Assembly (NCBI GenBank): GCA_902513935.1
Contig: CABXOR010000018.1
Span: 1 to 31,683 of the forward strand
Length of the DNA: 31,683 bases
Reading direction: 5' to 3'
Source: an uncultured SAR324 cluster bacterium
GTDB taxonomy: Bacteria; SAR324; NAC60-12
A program made the position numbers and the translations under genes. The notes below the pieces were generated by a model, which worked only from the letters and a program-made list of their open reading frames with translations, was not told the origin of the DNA and did not search any database. Of this stretch, positions 8,808 to 18,028 are shown one piece after another (position 1 is the first letter of the stretch; each line of letters begins with the position of its first letter).

Positions 8808-9527
8808 ATGCTGCTGATTCCCGCAATTGATTTAAAAAACGGACGCTGTGTTAGACTGCTTCAGGGAGAAGCAGATGCAGAAACAGTATACTCGGATGAT
8901 CCTGCAGCCATGGCCCACTCATTTGAGAATGCTGGTGCAAAGCGTTTGCATCTGGTTGATTTAGATGGAGCATTCAGGGGACAAGGTACAAACTTGGACT
9001 GCATCCATTCTATTCTTAAAACTATTTCAATTCCTGTTCAACTTGGAGGAGGTTTGCGTACAGCAGATGATGTAGAACGAATGCTGAAGTTGGGAGTGTC
9101 CTCAGTAATCATTGGAACTATGGCTGTAAAGAATCCAGATGTTTTTGAAGAAATTATTAAACATTATTCTGGCGAGCAAATTATTCTGGGCATTGATGCC
9201 CGAAACCGCAAAGTTTCAATTGAAGGCTGGCAGGAAGGAACAGAAATTTTCGATGTAGATTTTGCCCTACATTGGAAAAAAGTTGGAATAAAAAGAGTAG
9301 TTTTTACCGACATTGCGTGTGACGGAATGCTCAGTGGACCAAATATGAAGGCACTGCGTAATTTTGCCCGAAGTACCGGATTAAAGATTGTCGCATCCGG
9401 TGGTGTATCTTCAATGGAAGATCTGGAACTGCTTAAAACTCTGGAAGCAGACGGTGTTGATCAGGTAATCAGCGGAAAAGCAATTTATGAAGGTAAACTT
9501 GATTTAAAGAAAATTTTCAAATGCTAG
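8808..9527 (+). CDS. hisA: Phosphoribosylformimino-5-aminoimidazole carboxamide ribotide isomerase
   Basis: HisA catalyses the Amadori rearrangement of ProFAR to PRFAR in histidine biosynthesis. The protein has the family length (239) and is a (beta/alpha)8 barrel. The two catalytic aspartates are visible: D8 in [10 protein letters not shown] and D130 in LGIDARNRK. The phosphate-binding turns QLGGGLR and ASGGVSS are present in the two half-barrels. The Thr-rich [11 protein letters not shown] matches the family's TDI.RDGM segment. It overlaps hisF by 7 bases, a common translationally coupled arrangement. No hisH, hisI or other his genes are nearby, so the pathway is split across the genome. 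Confidence 0.95.
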   Translation: MLLIPAIDLKNGRCVRLLQGEADAETVYSDDPAAMAHSFENAGAKRLHLVDLDGAFRGQGTNLDCIHSILKTISIPVQLGGGLRTADDVERMLKLGVSSVIIGTMAVKNPDVFEEIIKHYSGEQIILGIDARNRKVSIEGWQEGTEIFDVDFALHWKKVGIKRVVFTDIACDGMLSGPNMKALRNFARSTGLKIVASGGVSSMEDLELLKTLEADGVDQVISGKAIYEGKLDLKKIFKC

Positions 9528-10315
9528 CACGCCGTATAATACCTTGTCTCGATATAAAAGACGGCCGTGTGGTAAAAGGTACCAGCTTTGTCGGATTGAT
9601 GGATGCAGGAGATCCGCTGGAGTTAGCGCAGCGCTATAATGAACAGTCTGCTGATGAACTTGTTTTTCTTGATATTACTGCTTCCAAAGAAAATCGGAGT
9701 ACAACAATTGAACTTGCGACTCGCTTGGCACGTGAATTGTTTATCCCTTTTACAATTGGCGGTGGAATCTCTTCACTTGAAGACATGCATTCACTTGTAA
9801 CAGCAGGTGCAGATAAAGTTTCAGTAAATTCTTCTGCAATCCGGAATCCGAAACTGATTACTGAAGGCGCAAAGCGTTTTGGTTCACAATGTATCGTCGT
9901 GGCTATTGATGCAAAAAAACGTGATCAAAACTTACAAAAACAAGATACAAAAGACAAATTCTCAAATTGGGAAGTCTTCAGCCACGGCGGAAGCCTTGCA
10001 ACCGGATTGGATGCAGTGGCATGGGCCTGTGAAATGGAAGCAAGAGGGGCTGGTGAAATATTATTGACTAGCATGGATGCAGACGGTCACCAGGATGGTT
10101 TTGAACTTGATTTGACTGCCGCAATCAGCGGAAAGCTCAATATACCGGTAATTGCATCAGGAGGTGGTGGAACTTTTGAACATTTCCGTGATGCTCTCAC
10201 AATAGGAAAAGCCGATGCTGTTTTGGCGGCATCCGTATTTCATTATGAAAAATATACTGTTTCTGAAGTTAAGGAATATCTCAGTCAAAACAATATTCCA
10301 ATACGCAAAGTATAA
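9521..10315 (+). CDS. hisF: Imidazole glycerol phosphate synthase cyclase subunit
   Basis: HisF uses ammonia delivered by HisH to convert PRFAR to imidazole glycerol phosphate and AICAR. The catalytic pair is D11 (PCLDIKDG) and D130 (VVAIDAKKR). The second phosphate site [11 protein letters not shown] and the family segment [14 protein letters not shown] are intact. At 264 residues it is slightly longer than the usual 250–256. The extra residues fall right after D130, as a charged stretch ([15 protein letters not shown]) where most HisF go directly to the WEV(Y/F)THGG loop. The start overlaps the end of hisA. HisH is not encoded in this window. Confidence 0.95.
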   Translation: MLARRIIPCLDIKDGRVVKGTSFVGLMDAGDPLELAQRYNEQSADELVFLDITASKENRSTTIELATRLARELFIPFTIGGGISSLEDMHSLVTAGADKVSVNSSAIRNPKLITEGAKRFGSQCIVVAIDAKKRDQNLQKQDTKDKFSNWEVFSHGGSLATGLDAVAWACEMEARGAGEILLTSMDADGHQDGFELDLTAAISGKLNIPVIASGGGGTFEHFRDALTIGKADAVLAASVFHYEKYTVSEVKEYLSQNNIPIRKV

Positions 10316-10338
10316 CACTCTCTGAGAAGAACGGAACA

Positions 10339-10920
10339 ATGTCTTTCGTTTATAAAAATTTTCGCTTTTCAAGACTGATCTCGCTGGCAATATCTGCCCT
10401 CATTTTAAGCAGTGCACCAGATATCTTCGCTTACAAAGAAGAACAAGGCCGTACCACCAACAACCGCCTTTGGTCAATTATTGATGGAAAAGTAGAATAT
10501 CTCAAATCACCTTATTCTTTTGAAAAAGTTAGAGTATCAACACCAAAACCGGAACAGTTTCAGCCTACTCCTCAAACAAAATACGAAAGAATTACATCCA
10601 GGCAGCTTCAAAACATTCAGTTTATTCCAATTAATTATAAAAAAAGATTCATCCGCAAGGAAGCTCGCAAACCATTTGCGACAAACTCAAAAGGTCGTTA
10701 TGAGTCCTTTCATGAAGACCCTAATGCTTTAAAAAAGTTTTGTAATGTCCAAGCTAAGACTAAGTTTTGTATCCGCAAAAGTGGGAGTGGAGGCAAATTT
10801 AGTGGCAACACTCCCAAGAAACGTCCCCGCAAGAAAGACTTTAGTGATAAAAACAACTTCAAGAAAAAACTGGAATCAAAAGCCTTTGTTAAGCAGTTGA
10901 TACGCCAGTCAGACCGTTGA
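10339..10920 (+). CDS. Secreted, strongly basic hypothetical protein
   Basis: I do not recognise a family. The first about 31 residues form a Sec signal (FRFSRLISLAISALILSSAP followed by DIFA, with likely cleavage after FA). The mature part is about 160 residues, rich in Lys/Arg, with few hydrophobic segments. Two cysteines about ten residues apart (FCNVQAKTKFC) could form a disulfide. The C-terminal third is extremely basic (KKRPRKKDF, NNFKKKLESKAF). It lies 23 bases after hisF and 6 bases before the NAD(P)HX repair gene, so it is likely in the same operon. The charge suggests binding of an anionic partner such as LPS, peptidoglycan or nucleic acid in the periplasm, but that is a guess. Confidence 0.65.
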   Translation: MSFVYKNFRFSRLISLAISALILSSAPDIFAYKEEQGRTTNNRLWSIIDGKVEYLKSPYSFEKVRVSTPKPEQFQPTPQTKYERITSRQLQNIQFIPINYKKRFIRKEARKPFATNSKGRYESFHEDPNALKKFCNVQAKTKFCIRKSGSGGKFSGNTPKKRPRKKDFSDKNNFKKKLESKAFVKQLIRQSDR

Positions 10921-10926
10921 CAGAAG

Positions 10927-12534
10927 ATGTATCCAAATACTAATAATTTGATTCGACTTGCAGACACGCTTTCCATGAGAGAGATGGATCGGCACGCAAT
11001 TGAAGATTTAGGAATTTCTGGTTCGATTTTAATGGAAAATGCAGCCCGCAGTGTTGCAGACTGGGTTGAAGAAAATAAATTAAAAAATGAACCTGAAGCC
11101 GGAGTTGTAGTTTGCTGCGGAAAAGGTAATAACGGCGGCGACGGATTTGCGATTGCCCGTCTGTTAGCGAACAGGGGGTATGATGTCAGTGTTGTAGATG
11201 CCGGGCAGGCTAAAAAAAGAGATGCACAGAAAAACCAGTCATTGTGGGAAAAATTTGGAAAAAGCGCTTCTTTTCCGGATACAAATGCGGCCCGACTGAT
11301 TGAAGAAGCAGATGTTCTCATTGATGCCATTTTTGGTATCGGAATGGAGAAGGTGATTGAAGGTGCTTACCGGGAATGGATTGAAATTTTCAACTCAAAC
11401 AAAAAAGCATTGCGAGTTGCTGTAGATATTCCATCCGGTGTTTCAACCGATGAGAGTCATATTTTTGGAGTAGCCGCAGAATGTCAGCAAACTATTTCAT
11501 TTCAAACTGGCAAGCCGGGATGTTTCCAGCATCCTGGTGTAAAGTTTTCCGGTAATGTCCACATTACTGATATTTCTATTCCGGAAATTTGGCCTGAACA
11601 AATACCCTCAAATCAAGACGATTCTGTTTCTTCCAATTTATATAATTCGACCTATACATATTTACTGACAGAGGAATTCGTCAGAGATTTCATTCCGGTT
11701 CGTTTTCCGGATGCGCACAAGGGTTCCTCCGGACACGTGCTGACTGTCTGTGCATCTGTCGGTATGGGAGGTGCGGCAAGTTTGGCTTCTTCAGGTGTAC
11801 TTAAAAGCGGAGCTGGTTTAGTAACGGCATGTGTTCCTAGCGAACTTCGTGATCATCTTCCAGGGCAGGCTCCGGAAATCATGACTGTCAGCCCTAAAAA
11901 TGCACCGGAATTTTTTACGGAAGAACATGCAGATTTTGTAGAACAACTTGCTTCAGTGCGTGATGCTGTCGTACTCGGCTGCGGACTGGGTGTTCACTCC
12001 CGGACCGCCAATTTTGTGCAGCAACTGACAAAACACCTGGAGGGTCCGCTGCTGATTGATGCCGACGGCCTCAATAATCTGGATGAAGTAACCCTGAAGG
12101 AACGACTTGGTGTCGCAGTCATAACTCCGCATCCGCGTGAATTATCAAGACTTTGTGGACAAAGTGTAACAGAAATTCAGGATAACAGGATTGCAACAGT
12201 TCGGCGACTGTCCCAGGACTGGAATGTAGTTTTGCTACTTAAGGGTGCTTACACCGTAATCGGCAGCCCGGATGGGAAAATATTTATCAACCCCACAGGA
12301 AACTCAGCTCTGGCCACTGCCGGATCTGGAGATGTTTTAAGTGGTTTCATTGGGGGGTTTCTTGCCCAGGGACTTTCTCCTTTAAATGCAACTTTGACAG
12401 GTGCCTACCTTCACGGCCTTGCTGCAGAATGCTTAATCCAAAAAAATAAATCAGACAACTTTGTGGCTAGTGACCTTTTTGAAGGCTTGCGATTAGCAAG
12501 AAATGCTATCAAACTTCAAAACAGTACATCATAA
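10927..12534 (+). CDS. nnr: Bifunctional NAD(P)HX epimerase / ADP-dependent dehydratase
   Basis: This fused YjeF-type protein (535 residues) repairs hydrated NADH and NADPH. The N-terminal epimerase domain (about 1–220) shows SMREMDRHAIEDLGI, ILMENAARS, CGKGNNGGDGFAIARLL (64–80), DAIFGIGM and VDIPSGVSTD. The C-terminal dehydratase domain (about 245–530) shows HKGSSGHVLTV, VLGCGLG, IDADGLN, ITPHPRELSRL, LLLKGAYTVI and the ADP/phosphate-binding NPTGNSALATAGSGDVLSG at 455–473. Both active sites look intact. It begins 6 bases after the basic secreted protein. The next gene follows a 119-base gap. Confidence 0.95.
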   Translation: MYPNTNNLIRLADTLSMREMDRHAIEDLGISGSILMENAARSVADWVEENKLKNEPEAGVVVCCGKGNNGGDGFAIARLLANRGYDVSVVDAGQAKKRDAQKNQSLWEKFGKSASFPDTNAARLIEEADVLIDAIFGIGMEKVIEGAYREWIEIFNSNKKALRVAVDIPSGVSTDESHIFGVAAECQQTISFQTGKPGCFQHPGVKFSGNVHITDISIPEIWPEQIPSNQDDSVSSNLYNSTYTYLLTEEFVRDFIPVRFPDAHKGSSGHVLTVCASVGMGGAASLASSGVLKSGAGLVTACVPSELRDHLPGQAPEIMTVSPKNAPEFFTEEHADFVEQLASVRDAVVLGCGLGVHSRTANFVQQLTKHLEGPLLIDADGLNNLDEVTLKERLGVAVITPHPRELSRLCGQSVTEIQDNRIATVRRLSQDWNVVLLLKGAYTVIGSPDGKIFINPTGNSALATAGSGDVLSGFIGGFLAQGLSPLNATLTGAYLHGLAAECLIQKNKSDNFVASDLFEGLRLARNAIKLQNSTS

Positions 12535-12653
12535 AGCACTCAGCCGATTCAATTGATGTTAATTTTATCTTAGATCAAACTGGGCCATTTTTCTAGCCAT
12601 GACCCACATTCTCATCAGCTGTGACCCTTAATTCTGAATCATAGAACCTTTCA

Positions 12654-14261
12654 ATGCCTGCTTTCAAATCAAAAATAGATATTCAGTCTGCTGACTTTCA
12701 TAATAACACTGAAAACATGGGGATATTGGTTGATAATCTCCAGGAAAAACTCCAAAAATCTGCTTTGGGTGGAAGTGAAAAAGCACGGAAAAAACATAGC
12801 GAGCGCGGTAAGCTTTTGCCCAGGGAGCGTGTACGTTTGTTTCTCGATCCAGGCAGTCCTTTTTTAGAATTTTCTGCTCTGGCTGCACTTGATGTATACG
12901 AGGATGATGTTCCTGCAGCAGGAATGATTACAGGCATCGGGCGTGTTTCCGGAACAGAAGTGATGGTTGTGGCAAATGATGCAACTGTTAAAGGCGGAAC
13001 ATATTATCCGCTGACGGTAAAAAAACATTTGCGGGCCCAGGAAATCGCACTGGAAAATCACCTGCCCTGTATTTACCTGGTTGATTCCGGAGGAGCGTTT
13101 CTTCCACGACAGGATGAGGTTTTTCCAGACAAGGAACATTTTGGCCGGATTTTCTATAACCAGGCAAATTTATCTGCCAGAGGTATTTCTCAAATTGCAG
13201 TCGTAATGGGCTCCTGCACAGCAGGAGGAGCATACGTTCCTGCGATGAGTGATGAAAATGTGATCGTCAAAGATCAGGCAACTATTTTTTTGGGCGGACC
13301 TCCTCTGGTTAAAGCTGCAACCGGACAATCTGTAACTGCCGAAGAACTTGGTGGTGGAGAAATACACAGCAGGATTTCCGGAGTCACGGATCATCTCGCC
13401 CAAAATGATACACACGCCTTGAGCATCGCCAGAGAAATTGTGGCCGGACTGAATCGGAAAAAAGAATTGCCGGTAAAGATAAAACCAGTAGTTGATCCGC
13501 TTTACCCGCAGCAGGAACTGCATGGGATCCTGCCTAAAGACAACCGACATTTTTATGAGGTTCGGGAAATCATAGCACGTCTGGTTGACGCTTCTGAATT
13601 TCATGAATTCAAGGCTCTCTACGGTACAACGCTGGTGACTGCCTTTGCACACATTCATGGTTATCCGGTCGGAATTGTGGCCAACAACGGGATTTTGTTT
13701 TCTGAGTCTGCACTCAAGGGTGCACATTTTGTGGAATTATGTAATCAGCGAGGTATTCCGCTAATTTTCCTGCAAAATATTACCGGTTTCATGGTTGGTC
13801 AGGAATATGAACACGGAGGAATTGCCAAAGATGGAGCAAAAATGGTAACTGCTGTTTCCTGTTCAAAAGTTCCAAAATTTACTGTAATCATTGGAGGTTC
13901 CCATGGCGCGGGAAATTACGGTATGTGCGGAAGGGCCTTTGGACCACGAATGCTCTGGACTTGGCCCAGTGCACGTATTTCCGTAATGGGCGGCGAACAG
14001 GCTGCTTCAGTTTTGGCGACTGTCAAAAGGGAAAACATTGAGGCTTCAGGGGAAAAATGGACTAAGCAGGAGGAAGAAAAGTTTAAACAGCCCATTCGTG
14101 AACAATATGAATTTCAAGGGCACCCATATTATGCGACTGCTCGGCTTTGGGACGATGGAATCATCGATCCGGCAGATACCAGGATGGTACTGGGTTTGGC
14201 GCTTTCCGCAGCATTTAACGCACCGCTTGAAAAGACTGAGTATGGGGTCTTCAGAATGTGA
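12654..14261 (+). CDS. mccB: Methylcrotonoyl-CoA carboxylase beta (carboxyltransferase) subunit
   Basis: This is the carboxyltransferase subunit that moves CO2 from biotin to 3-methylcrotonyl-CoA in leucine breakdown. Its length (535) and sequence match bacterial MccB/LiuB closely: [19 protein letters not shown], then [12 protein letters not shown], the acyl-CoA site [16 protein letters not shown] (186–201), [13 protein letters not shown] and the second half [19 protein letters not shown] (414–432). The PRQDEVFPD segment distinguishes MCC from propionyl-CoA carboxylase; geranyl-CoA carboxylase is a less likely alternative. The start is supported by alignment with the usual MccB N-terminus. 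No biotin-carboxylase partner (mccA), isovaleryl-CoA dehydrogenase or enoyl hydratase is adjacent, so the leucine module is dispersed. Confidence 0.93.
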   Translation: MPAFKSKIDIQSADFHNNTENMGILVDNLQEKLQKSALGGSEKARKKHSERGKLLPRERVRLFLDPGSPFLEFSALAALDVYEDDVPAAGMITGIGRVSGTEVMVVANDATVKGGTYYPLTVKKHLRAQEIALENHLPCIYLVDSGGAFLPRQDEVFPDKEHFGRIFYNQANLSARGISQIAVVMGSCTAGGAYVPAMSDENVIVKDQATIFLGGPPLVKAATGQSVTAEELGGGEIHSRISGVTDHLAQNDTHALSIAREIVAGLNRKKELPVKIKPVVDPLYPQQELHGILPKDNRHFYEVREIIARLVDASEFHEFKALYGTTLVTAFAHIHGYPVGIVANNGILFSESALKGAHFVELCNQRGIPLIFLQNITGFMVGQEYEHGGIAKDGAKMVTAVSCSKVPKFTVIIGGSHGAGNYGMCGRAFGPRMLWTWPSARISVMGGEQAASVLATVKRENIEASGEKWTKQEEEKFKQPIREQYEFQGHPYYATARLWDDGIIDPADTRMVLGLALSAAFNAPLEKTEYGVFRM

Positions 14262-14368
14262 ATAATCCTGCTTAAAACTGGCTTGAATACTGCATCTAGC
14301 AAACATAGACTTAAACTATCTTGCTAATTTCCGATAAATTATCTGGCCTAAATAGCTGGGGGTGAAAG

Positions 14369-15622
14369 ATGTCTTCATTTAAGATTAGTAAATTGTTTTT
14401 CCCGTTGGTTTTTATACCGCTTTTATTAATACAGAACAGCTGTTCTGAAATAAGTGAATACGGAGAAGCAAGTGATTATGAAAAATATGGAGCAACTGCA
14501 ACAACTGCAACCGGATCAAGCACCATTAAAGGAGCCGTTTTAACTACTTGGGGCAGCGTATTGTCCGGAGTCAGTGTGAGTTATGCATCCGGAACATCTA
14601 CGTATTCTACCACTACAGACAGTAGTGGTCTTTTTACTCAATCCTCACTTGCAACCGGTACATACACTCTATCCTACAGCAAAAGCGGCTACTGGAATGA
14701 AACCCAGTATGCAACACTTGAAACAGATGGCGAGACACTAGAACTTTTAACGCTCAAAATGCTTTCGAAAAGCCGCTGCTCCTCCTCAACTGGGGATATT
14801 TCCGGTACTATAACTAGTGCACTATCTGCTAGTGCTAAAATTGAAGGAGCTACGATAAAAGCTTACAGAGGATTATGGTTTAAGAAAGGACTTGAGTATT
14901 GTATCAACAACAACTACTGCTCTGTCGTAAAAACCGCAACCACTCCGGATAATGGGACATATACACTGAGTGACATGCCAACGGGCTATTATACATTTTG
15001 GATCAGCGCATCAGGATATATATCCAGCACTTATTGGGCTGTTTCCTGTGGCGACAAGACCGGACGGAACAAAGCCCTTTCTCCGACTTTGCCCAGCAAT
15101 TCAATGCGTATTATATTATCTTGGGAAGAAACTTCCCCAGTGACTGGAGTAGACTTAGACTCACACCTTACAGGACCTGACAATGGCAGTGGTAGGTTTC
15201 ATGTATATTATAATGATAATGAAACGTATTTCTACTTTACAGACACCTATACTAATTGTTCTGGTTGCTCAAACAGTCAGATGTTAGATAATGTAACACT
15301 CAATAGGGATGAAAAAGTATCAACTGGGGCCCCTCCAGGTATTGAAACTATCACAATTGGTAATGTAAAGAGTAGTGGGCTCTATCGCTATAGCGTTCAT
15401 GATTTCTCTAACAAGAGTGATACTAACTCTGATAATTTATCTAAATCTGGAGCATTTGTAAATGTCGACTACAATGACGGTTCGGCTATTACATCTAAAA
15501 CTTACGAGGTACCTACTAATGAAATCGGAACTCTTTGGGAAGTCTTCACTTTCACTACCAGCGGAGGTTTTGAAAAGAAAAAAAATATGACCAATGAGAC
15601 TACAGTAGGAAACGTCCAATAA
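14369..15622 (+). CDS. Putative lipoprotein with carboxypeptidase-regulatory-like and YfaP-like domains
   Basis: A secreted multidomain protein of 417 residues. The hydrophobic N-terminus ends at Cys25 (LLLIQNSCSE), an imperfect lipobox, followed by a Thr/Ala/Ser linker. Two beta-sandwich repeats of the carboxypeptidase-regulatory type follow: about 52–130 (STIKGAVLTTWGSVLSGVSV ... TYTLSYSKSGY) and about 142–240 (DISGTITSA ... TYTLSDMPTGYYTFWISASGY). The C-terminal region (about 246–400), beginning MRIILSWEE and VDLDSHLTGP, resembles the YfaP/DUF2135 type beta domain. Eight cysteines suggest disulfides. The start is supported by a strong GGGGGTGA Shine-Dalgarno. It is probably an envelope adhesin or binding protein; no catalytic motif is seen. 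The next gene starts 12 bases on. Confidence 0.75.
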   Translation: MSSFKISKLFFPLVFIPLLLIQNSCSEISEYGEASDYEKYGATATTATGSSTIKGAVLTTWGSVLSGVSVSYASGTSTYSTTTDSSGLFTQSSLATGTYTLSYSKSGYWNETQYATLETDGETLELLTLKMLSKSRCSSSTGDISGTITSALSASAKIEGATIKAYRGLWFKKGLEYCINNNYCSVVKTATTPDNGTYTLSDMPTGYYTFWISASGYISSTYWAVSCGDKTGRNKALSPTLPSNSMRIILSWEETSPVTGVDLDSHLTGPDNGSGRFHVYYNDNETYFYFTDTYTNCSGCSNSQMLDNVTLNRDEKVSTGAPPGIETITIGNVKSSGLYRYSVHDFSNKSDTNSDNLSKSGAFVNVDYNDGSAITSKTYEVPTNEIGTLWEVFTFTTSGGFEKKKNMTNETTVGNVQ

Positions 15623-15634
15623 TCTGTCTTTACC

Positions 15635-16540
15635 ATGATACCAAAATTTTCCTGCGAAACAATTCCTCTGCACAGCACGGCAAGTGACGCAACTTTTGAA
15701 ATTGATGTCTGGCGTTATCATCATCCGGATGCCACTCAGACGGTCTACCTGCAGGCCGGAATTCATGGCATAGAATTGACCGGCATCCCGGTTGTGCATG
15801 AATTCATGAAAGAAATAGAGACTCATCAGCTGGACTACAATTTCATTTGTGTCCCTCTTTCAAATCCAATGGGTCTGGACAGCCAGATCATGGGCGTACA
15901 GACGGGCTACAACAATCTGCACACCAACCAGCAAAACTGCTGGAACTGGAACCGGATTGGAAATTTAAAGGATGAACCCAGCCAGGAAGGACGCTGGATT
16001 AAAACCCTGCTGGACTTATCTGCTCCGGCCGATATTGTCCTCGATCTGCACACCGCCGGACTGGAAACGGCACCGCATATTTACTTTCACGAGACAGAAA
16101 AGGAACACGTTACTGGTTTGGGTATTCCTCACCTTCTGACCTGGAAGGTACCATCAGACAGTTTTTCAGATACGAATTTTCAGCGTGGGAAAGTCGCCCT
16201 GACCTTTGAACTTTCCTCAAGCCGCAGTGTGTATGGAGAATGGGTTAAAGAAAGTCTGATTTATCTGAGACGTTTCTTTGGGCTGCTCCCGAAAGTTGAA
16301 GGATCACGAATTTGGCAAACAGAAAAGCAGCTGAAAAAATGGTATTCTCCAAGCGGAGGAATTCTTTGCTGGCACAAAGACGCAGGTGATTCAGTTGCAA
16401 AAGGAGATGTGATTGCAACACTTTATACTCGAAAAGGATGCATGGATTTGAAATCACCTTACACGGGAGTGCTGCTGCTCAAAAATCCCATTCACGCACC
16501 GCATGAACGACAGGAACTGGCTAAGTTTCTTGTCGAATAA
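15635..16540 (+). CDS. Succinylglutamate desuccinylase/aspartoacylase-family metallohydrolase
   Basis: An M14-like zinc deacylase of 301 residues. The zinc ligands fit H44 and E47 in AGIHGIELTG plus H139 in VLDLHTAG, and E192 in LTFELSSS is the likely catalytic glutamate. Residues about 235–300 form the family's C-terminal beta domain, with the biotinyl-like turn GGILCWHKDAGDSVAKGDVI. Relatives remove acyl groups from N-acyl amino acids, but most genomic members have no known substrate. It starts 12 bases after the lipoprotein and is followed 18 bases later by the patatin-like gene, so the three form a likely operon. No arginine-succinyltransferase pathway genes are adjacent, so a role in AST arginine catabolism is not supported. 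Confidence 0.85.
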   Translation: MIPKFSCETIPLHSTASDATFEIDVWRYHHPDATQTVYLQAGIHGIELTGIPVVHEFMKEIETHQLDYNFICVPLSNPMGLDSQIMGVQTGYNNLHTNQQNCWNWNRIGNLKDEPSQEGRWIKTLLDLSAPADIVLDLHTAGLETAPHIYFHETEKEHVTGLGIPHLLTWKVPSDSFSDTNFQRGKVALTFELSSSRSVYGEWVKESLIYLRRFFGLLPKVEGSRIWQTEKQLKKWYSPSGGILCWHKDAGDSVAKGDVIATLYTRKGCMDLKSPYTGVLLLKNPIHAPHERQELAKFLVE

Positions 16541-16558
16541 GCTTTATAACTCAGCAAA

Positions 16559-17389
16559 ATGGCAGAAGATCCACACATTCTTGGTTTGGCTCTAGGCGGC
16601 GGAGCATTTCGAGGCACGGCTCATCTTGGCGTACTGAAAGCTTTGGAAGAAGAGGGACTGCGCCCCGGATTTTTGTGTGGTACAAGTGCCGGTGCAATGG
16701 CCGCAGCATTTTATGCGTTCGGAATGGCTCCGGAAGAAATCCGGAATGTTGCGCGTAATTTGCGCTGGCTGAAAGCAACAAATTTCACATTTTCTAAACT
16801 TGGTTTGCTCTCAAACAATGAAATCGGCAAGTTCATTGAAAAATATCTGGGCGATGTTCAGATTGAAGATTCCTCCATTCCGCTGGCAATAGTTGCTGCA
16901 GATATTTCAACAGGTGAAAAAGTAGTTTTCAAAACCGGAAGTCTGGCAACAGCCATTATGGCCAGTACCTGCATTCCAGGCGTTTTTATGCCGACTCAGG
17001 TTGACGGACGAATGCTCGTAGACGGAGCGATTGTAGAAAATGTGCCGATAAAAGTTCTCCAGGAAATGGGAGCAAAAGTTTGTGTGGGTGTGGATTTGGG
17101 CAGCGGAGGCTACCGCCAGCCTGAAACCCTGGTAGAAGTGCTACTGAATGCATTCAGTATCGCCATTGATCGTACAATTCATCACCAGAGTGAACAGGCT
17201 GATGTGATAATCAAACCTTCCCTGGCCGGATACAGTTTGACTGATTCAGGAAATTCGATAAAACTATATGCGGAAGGCTATCGCAGTGGAATAATGGTAC
17301 TGGATGAAATCAAGCTTCTTGTAGAAAAAGCCGGACCTTCTTCTCTAGAAGTCATTGAACATAAATTCAGAAGCTGGCTGGAAACTTGA
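16559..17389 (+). CDS. Patatin-like phospholipase (RssA type)
   Basis: A patatin-fold Ser/Asp lipid acyl hydrolase of 276 residues. The oxyanion-hole motif GGGAFRG is at 13–19, the nucleophile is S43 in GTSAG, and the catalytic aspartate is D155 in VDGAIVENVP. The size matches the short bacterial RssA/YchK group with no extra domains and no signal peptide, so it probably acts on membrane lipids from the cytosolic face. It is the last gene of the lipoprotein–deacylase–patatin run. A 127-base gap separates it from crcB. Confidence 0.9.
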   Translation: MAEDPHILGLALGGGAFRGTAHLGVLKALEEEGLRPGFLCGTSAGAMAAAFYAFGMAPEEIRNVARNLRWLKATNFTFSKLGLLSNNEIGKFIEKYLGDVQIEDSSIPLAIVAADISTGEKVVFKTGSLATAIMASTCIPGVFMPTQVDGRMLVDGAIVENVPIKVLQEMGAKVCVGVDLGSGGYRQPETLVEVLLNAFSIAIDRTIHHQSEQADVIIKPSLAGYSLTDSGNSIKLYAEGYRSGIMVLDEIKLLVEKAGPSSLEVIEHKFRSWLET

Positions 17390-17402
17390 CTAACTGCTTC
17401 TC

Positions 17403-17476
17403 TGAAAAACTCCTCATTCCATACCTTTCCACACTTGAAAAACTCCTGAGCCCGAGTATCGCGCAGGTTGAGGAGT
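17403..17476 (+). promoter_or_regulatory. Leader region with competing hairpin arms upstream of crcB
   Basis: A 12-base direct repeat TGAAAAACTCCT occurs at 17403–17414 and 17436–17447. A complementary segment TGAGGAGT at 17469–17476 can pair with the first copy over 8 bp (17409–17416) or with the second over 6 bp (17442–17447). Two mutually exclusive hairpins are thus possible about 40 bases before the crcB start. The fluoride riboswitch core is not recognisable. It may be a different control element, a terminator remnant or chance. Confidence 0.3.
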
Positions 17477-17516
17477 AAATTCTAAAAACCTTCTCCTAAA
17501 ACTTAGATGCTGAAAA

Positions 17517-17897
17517 ATGTCTGAATTATCTTTACTGGCGATTGCGATTGGCGGCGCTGTCGGTTCTGTTTCCAGATTTTTAGTTGCCAGAGAAATGGGA
17601 CGCCTGCTCGGAAATTTTCTGCCCTACGGCACTTTGGTTGTGAATGTGCTGGGCTCGCTGGCCCTTGGTTGGCTGGCAACGGTTTTTCTGGATCGTCCGG
17701 GAATCAACATTGCTCTGCGGCTCGGAATTGCTGTAGGATTTTTAGGTGCATTTACCACATTTTCCGCTTTCAGCTTCGAATCAGTTCAACTTATGCTGAA
17801 CGGTGCAGTCTGGCGGGCAGCAATCAATGTCGCAGCCAATACTGTAGTCTGCCTTGGAATGTGTTACCTCGGTATACAATTAGCCCACTTAAGTTGA
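17517..17897 (+). CDS. crcB: Fluoride ion channel CrcB/Fluc
   Basis: A four-helix membrane protein of 126 residues that works as a dual-topology dimer exporting fluoride. Family motifs are GGAVGSVSRF near the N-terminus, GTLVVNVLGS with the conserved Asn43, and GFLGAFTTFSAFSFE (74–88), which contains the two pore phenylalanines F82 and F85 and the family's Thr/Ser polar track. Length is typical. One copy is present, so a homodimer is expected. Genes in this family are often controlled by a fluoride riboswitch; none is recognisable upstream. Confidence 0.95.
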   Translation: MSELSLLAIAIGGAVGSVSRFLVAREMGRLLGNFLPYGTLVVNVLGSLALGWLATVFLDRPGINIALRLGIAVGFLGAFTTFSAFSFESVQLMLNGAVWRAAINVAANTVVCLGMCYLGIQLAHLS

Positions 17898-18028
17898 TCC
17901 CGCCTCTGTTTTCAATCTAATTTATCTTACATACTATAATCCTTAATTCCAGCAACTAAAAGGTCAGCTCATTTGGACTTGAAACCTCGGAGGCTTTCAA
18001 AATATAACTAAGCAGAACAGACTCTTTC

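Noticed and set aside
10710..11330. Long - strand open frame across the basic secreted protein and the start of nnr
   Set aside because: It is antisense to two better supported genes, and its Ser/Phe-rich composition is typical of a reverse-frame shadow.
13170..13727. Long - strand open frame inside mccB
   Set aside because: mccB is certain on the + strand; the antisense frame has no recognisable family.
17390..17516. Fluoride riboswitch upstream of crcB
   Set aside because: I looked for the GGnGATGG...GCC core and the CTGATGATGCC-like end and did not find them. Only an alternative hairpin possibility was recorded.
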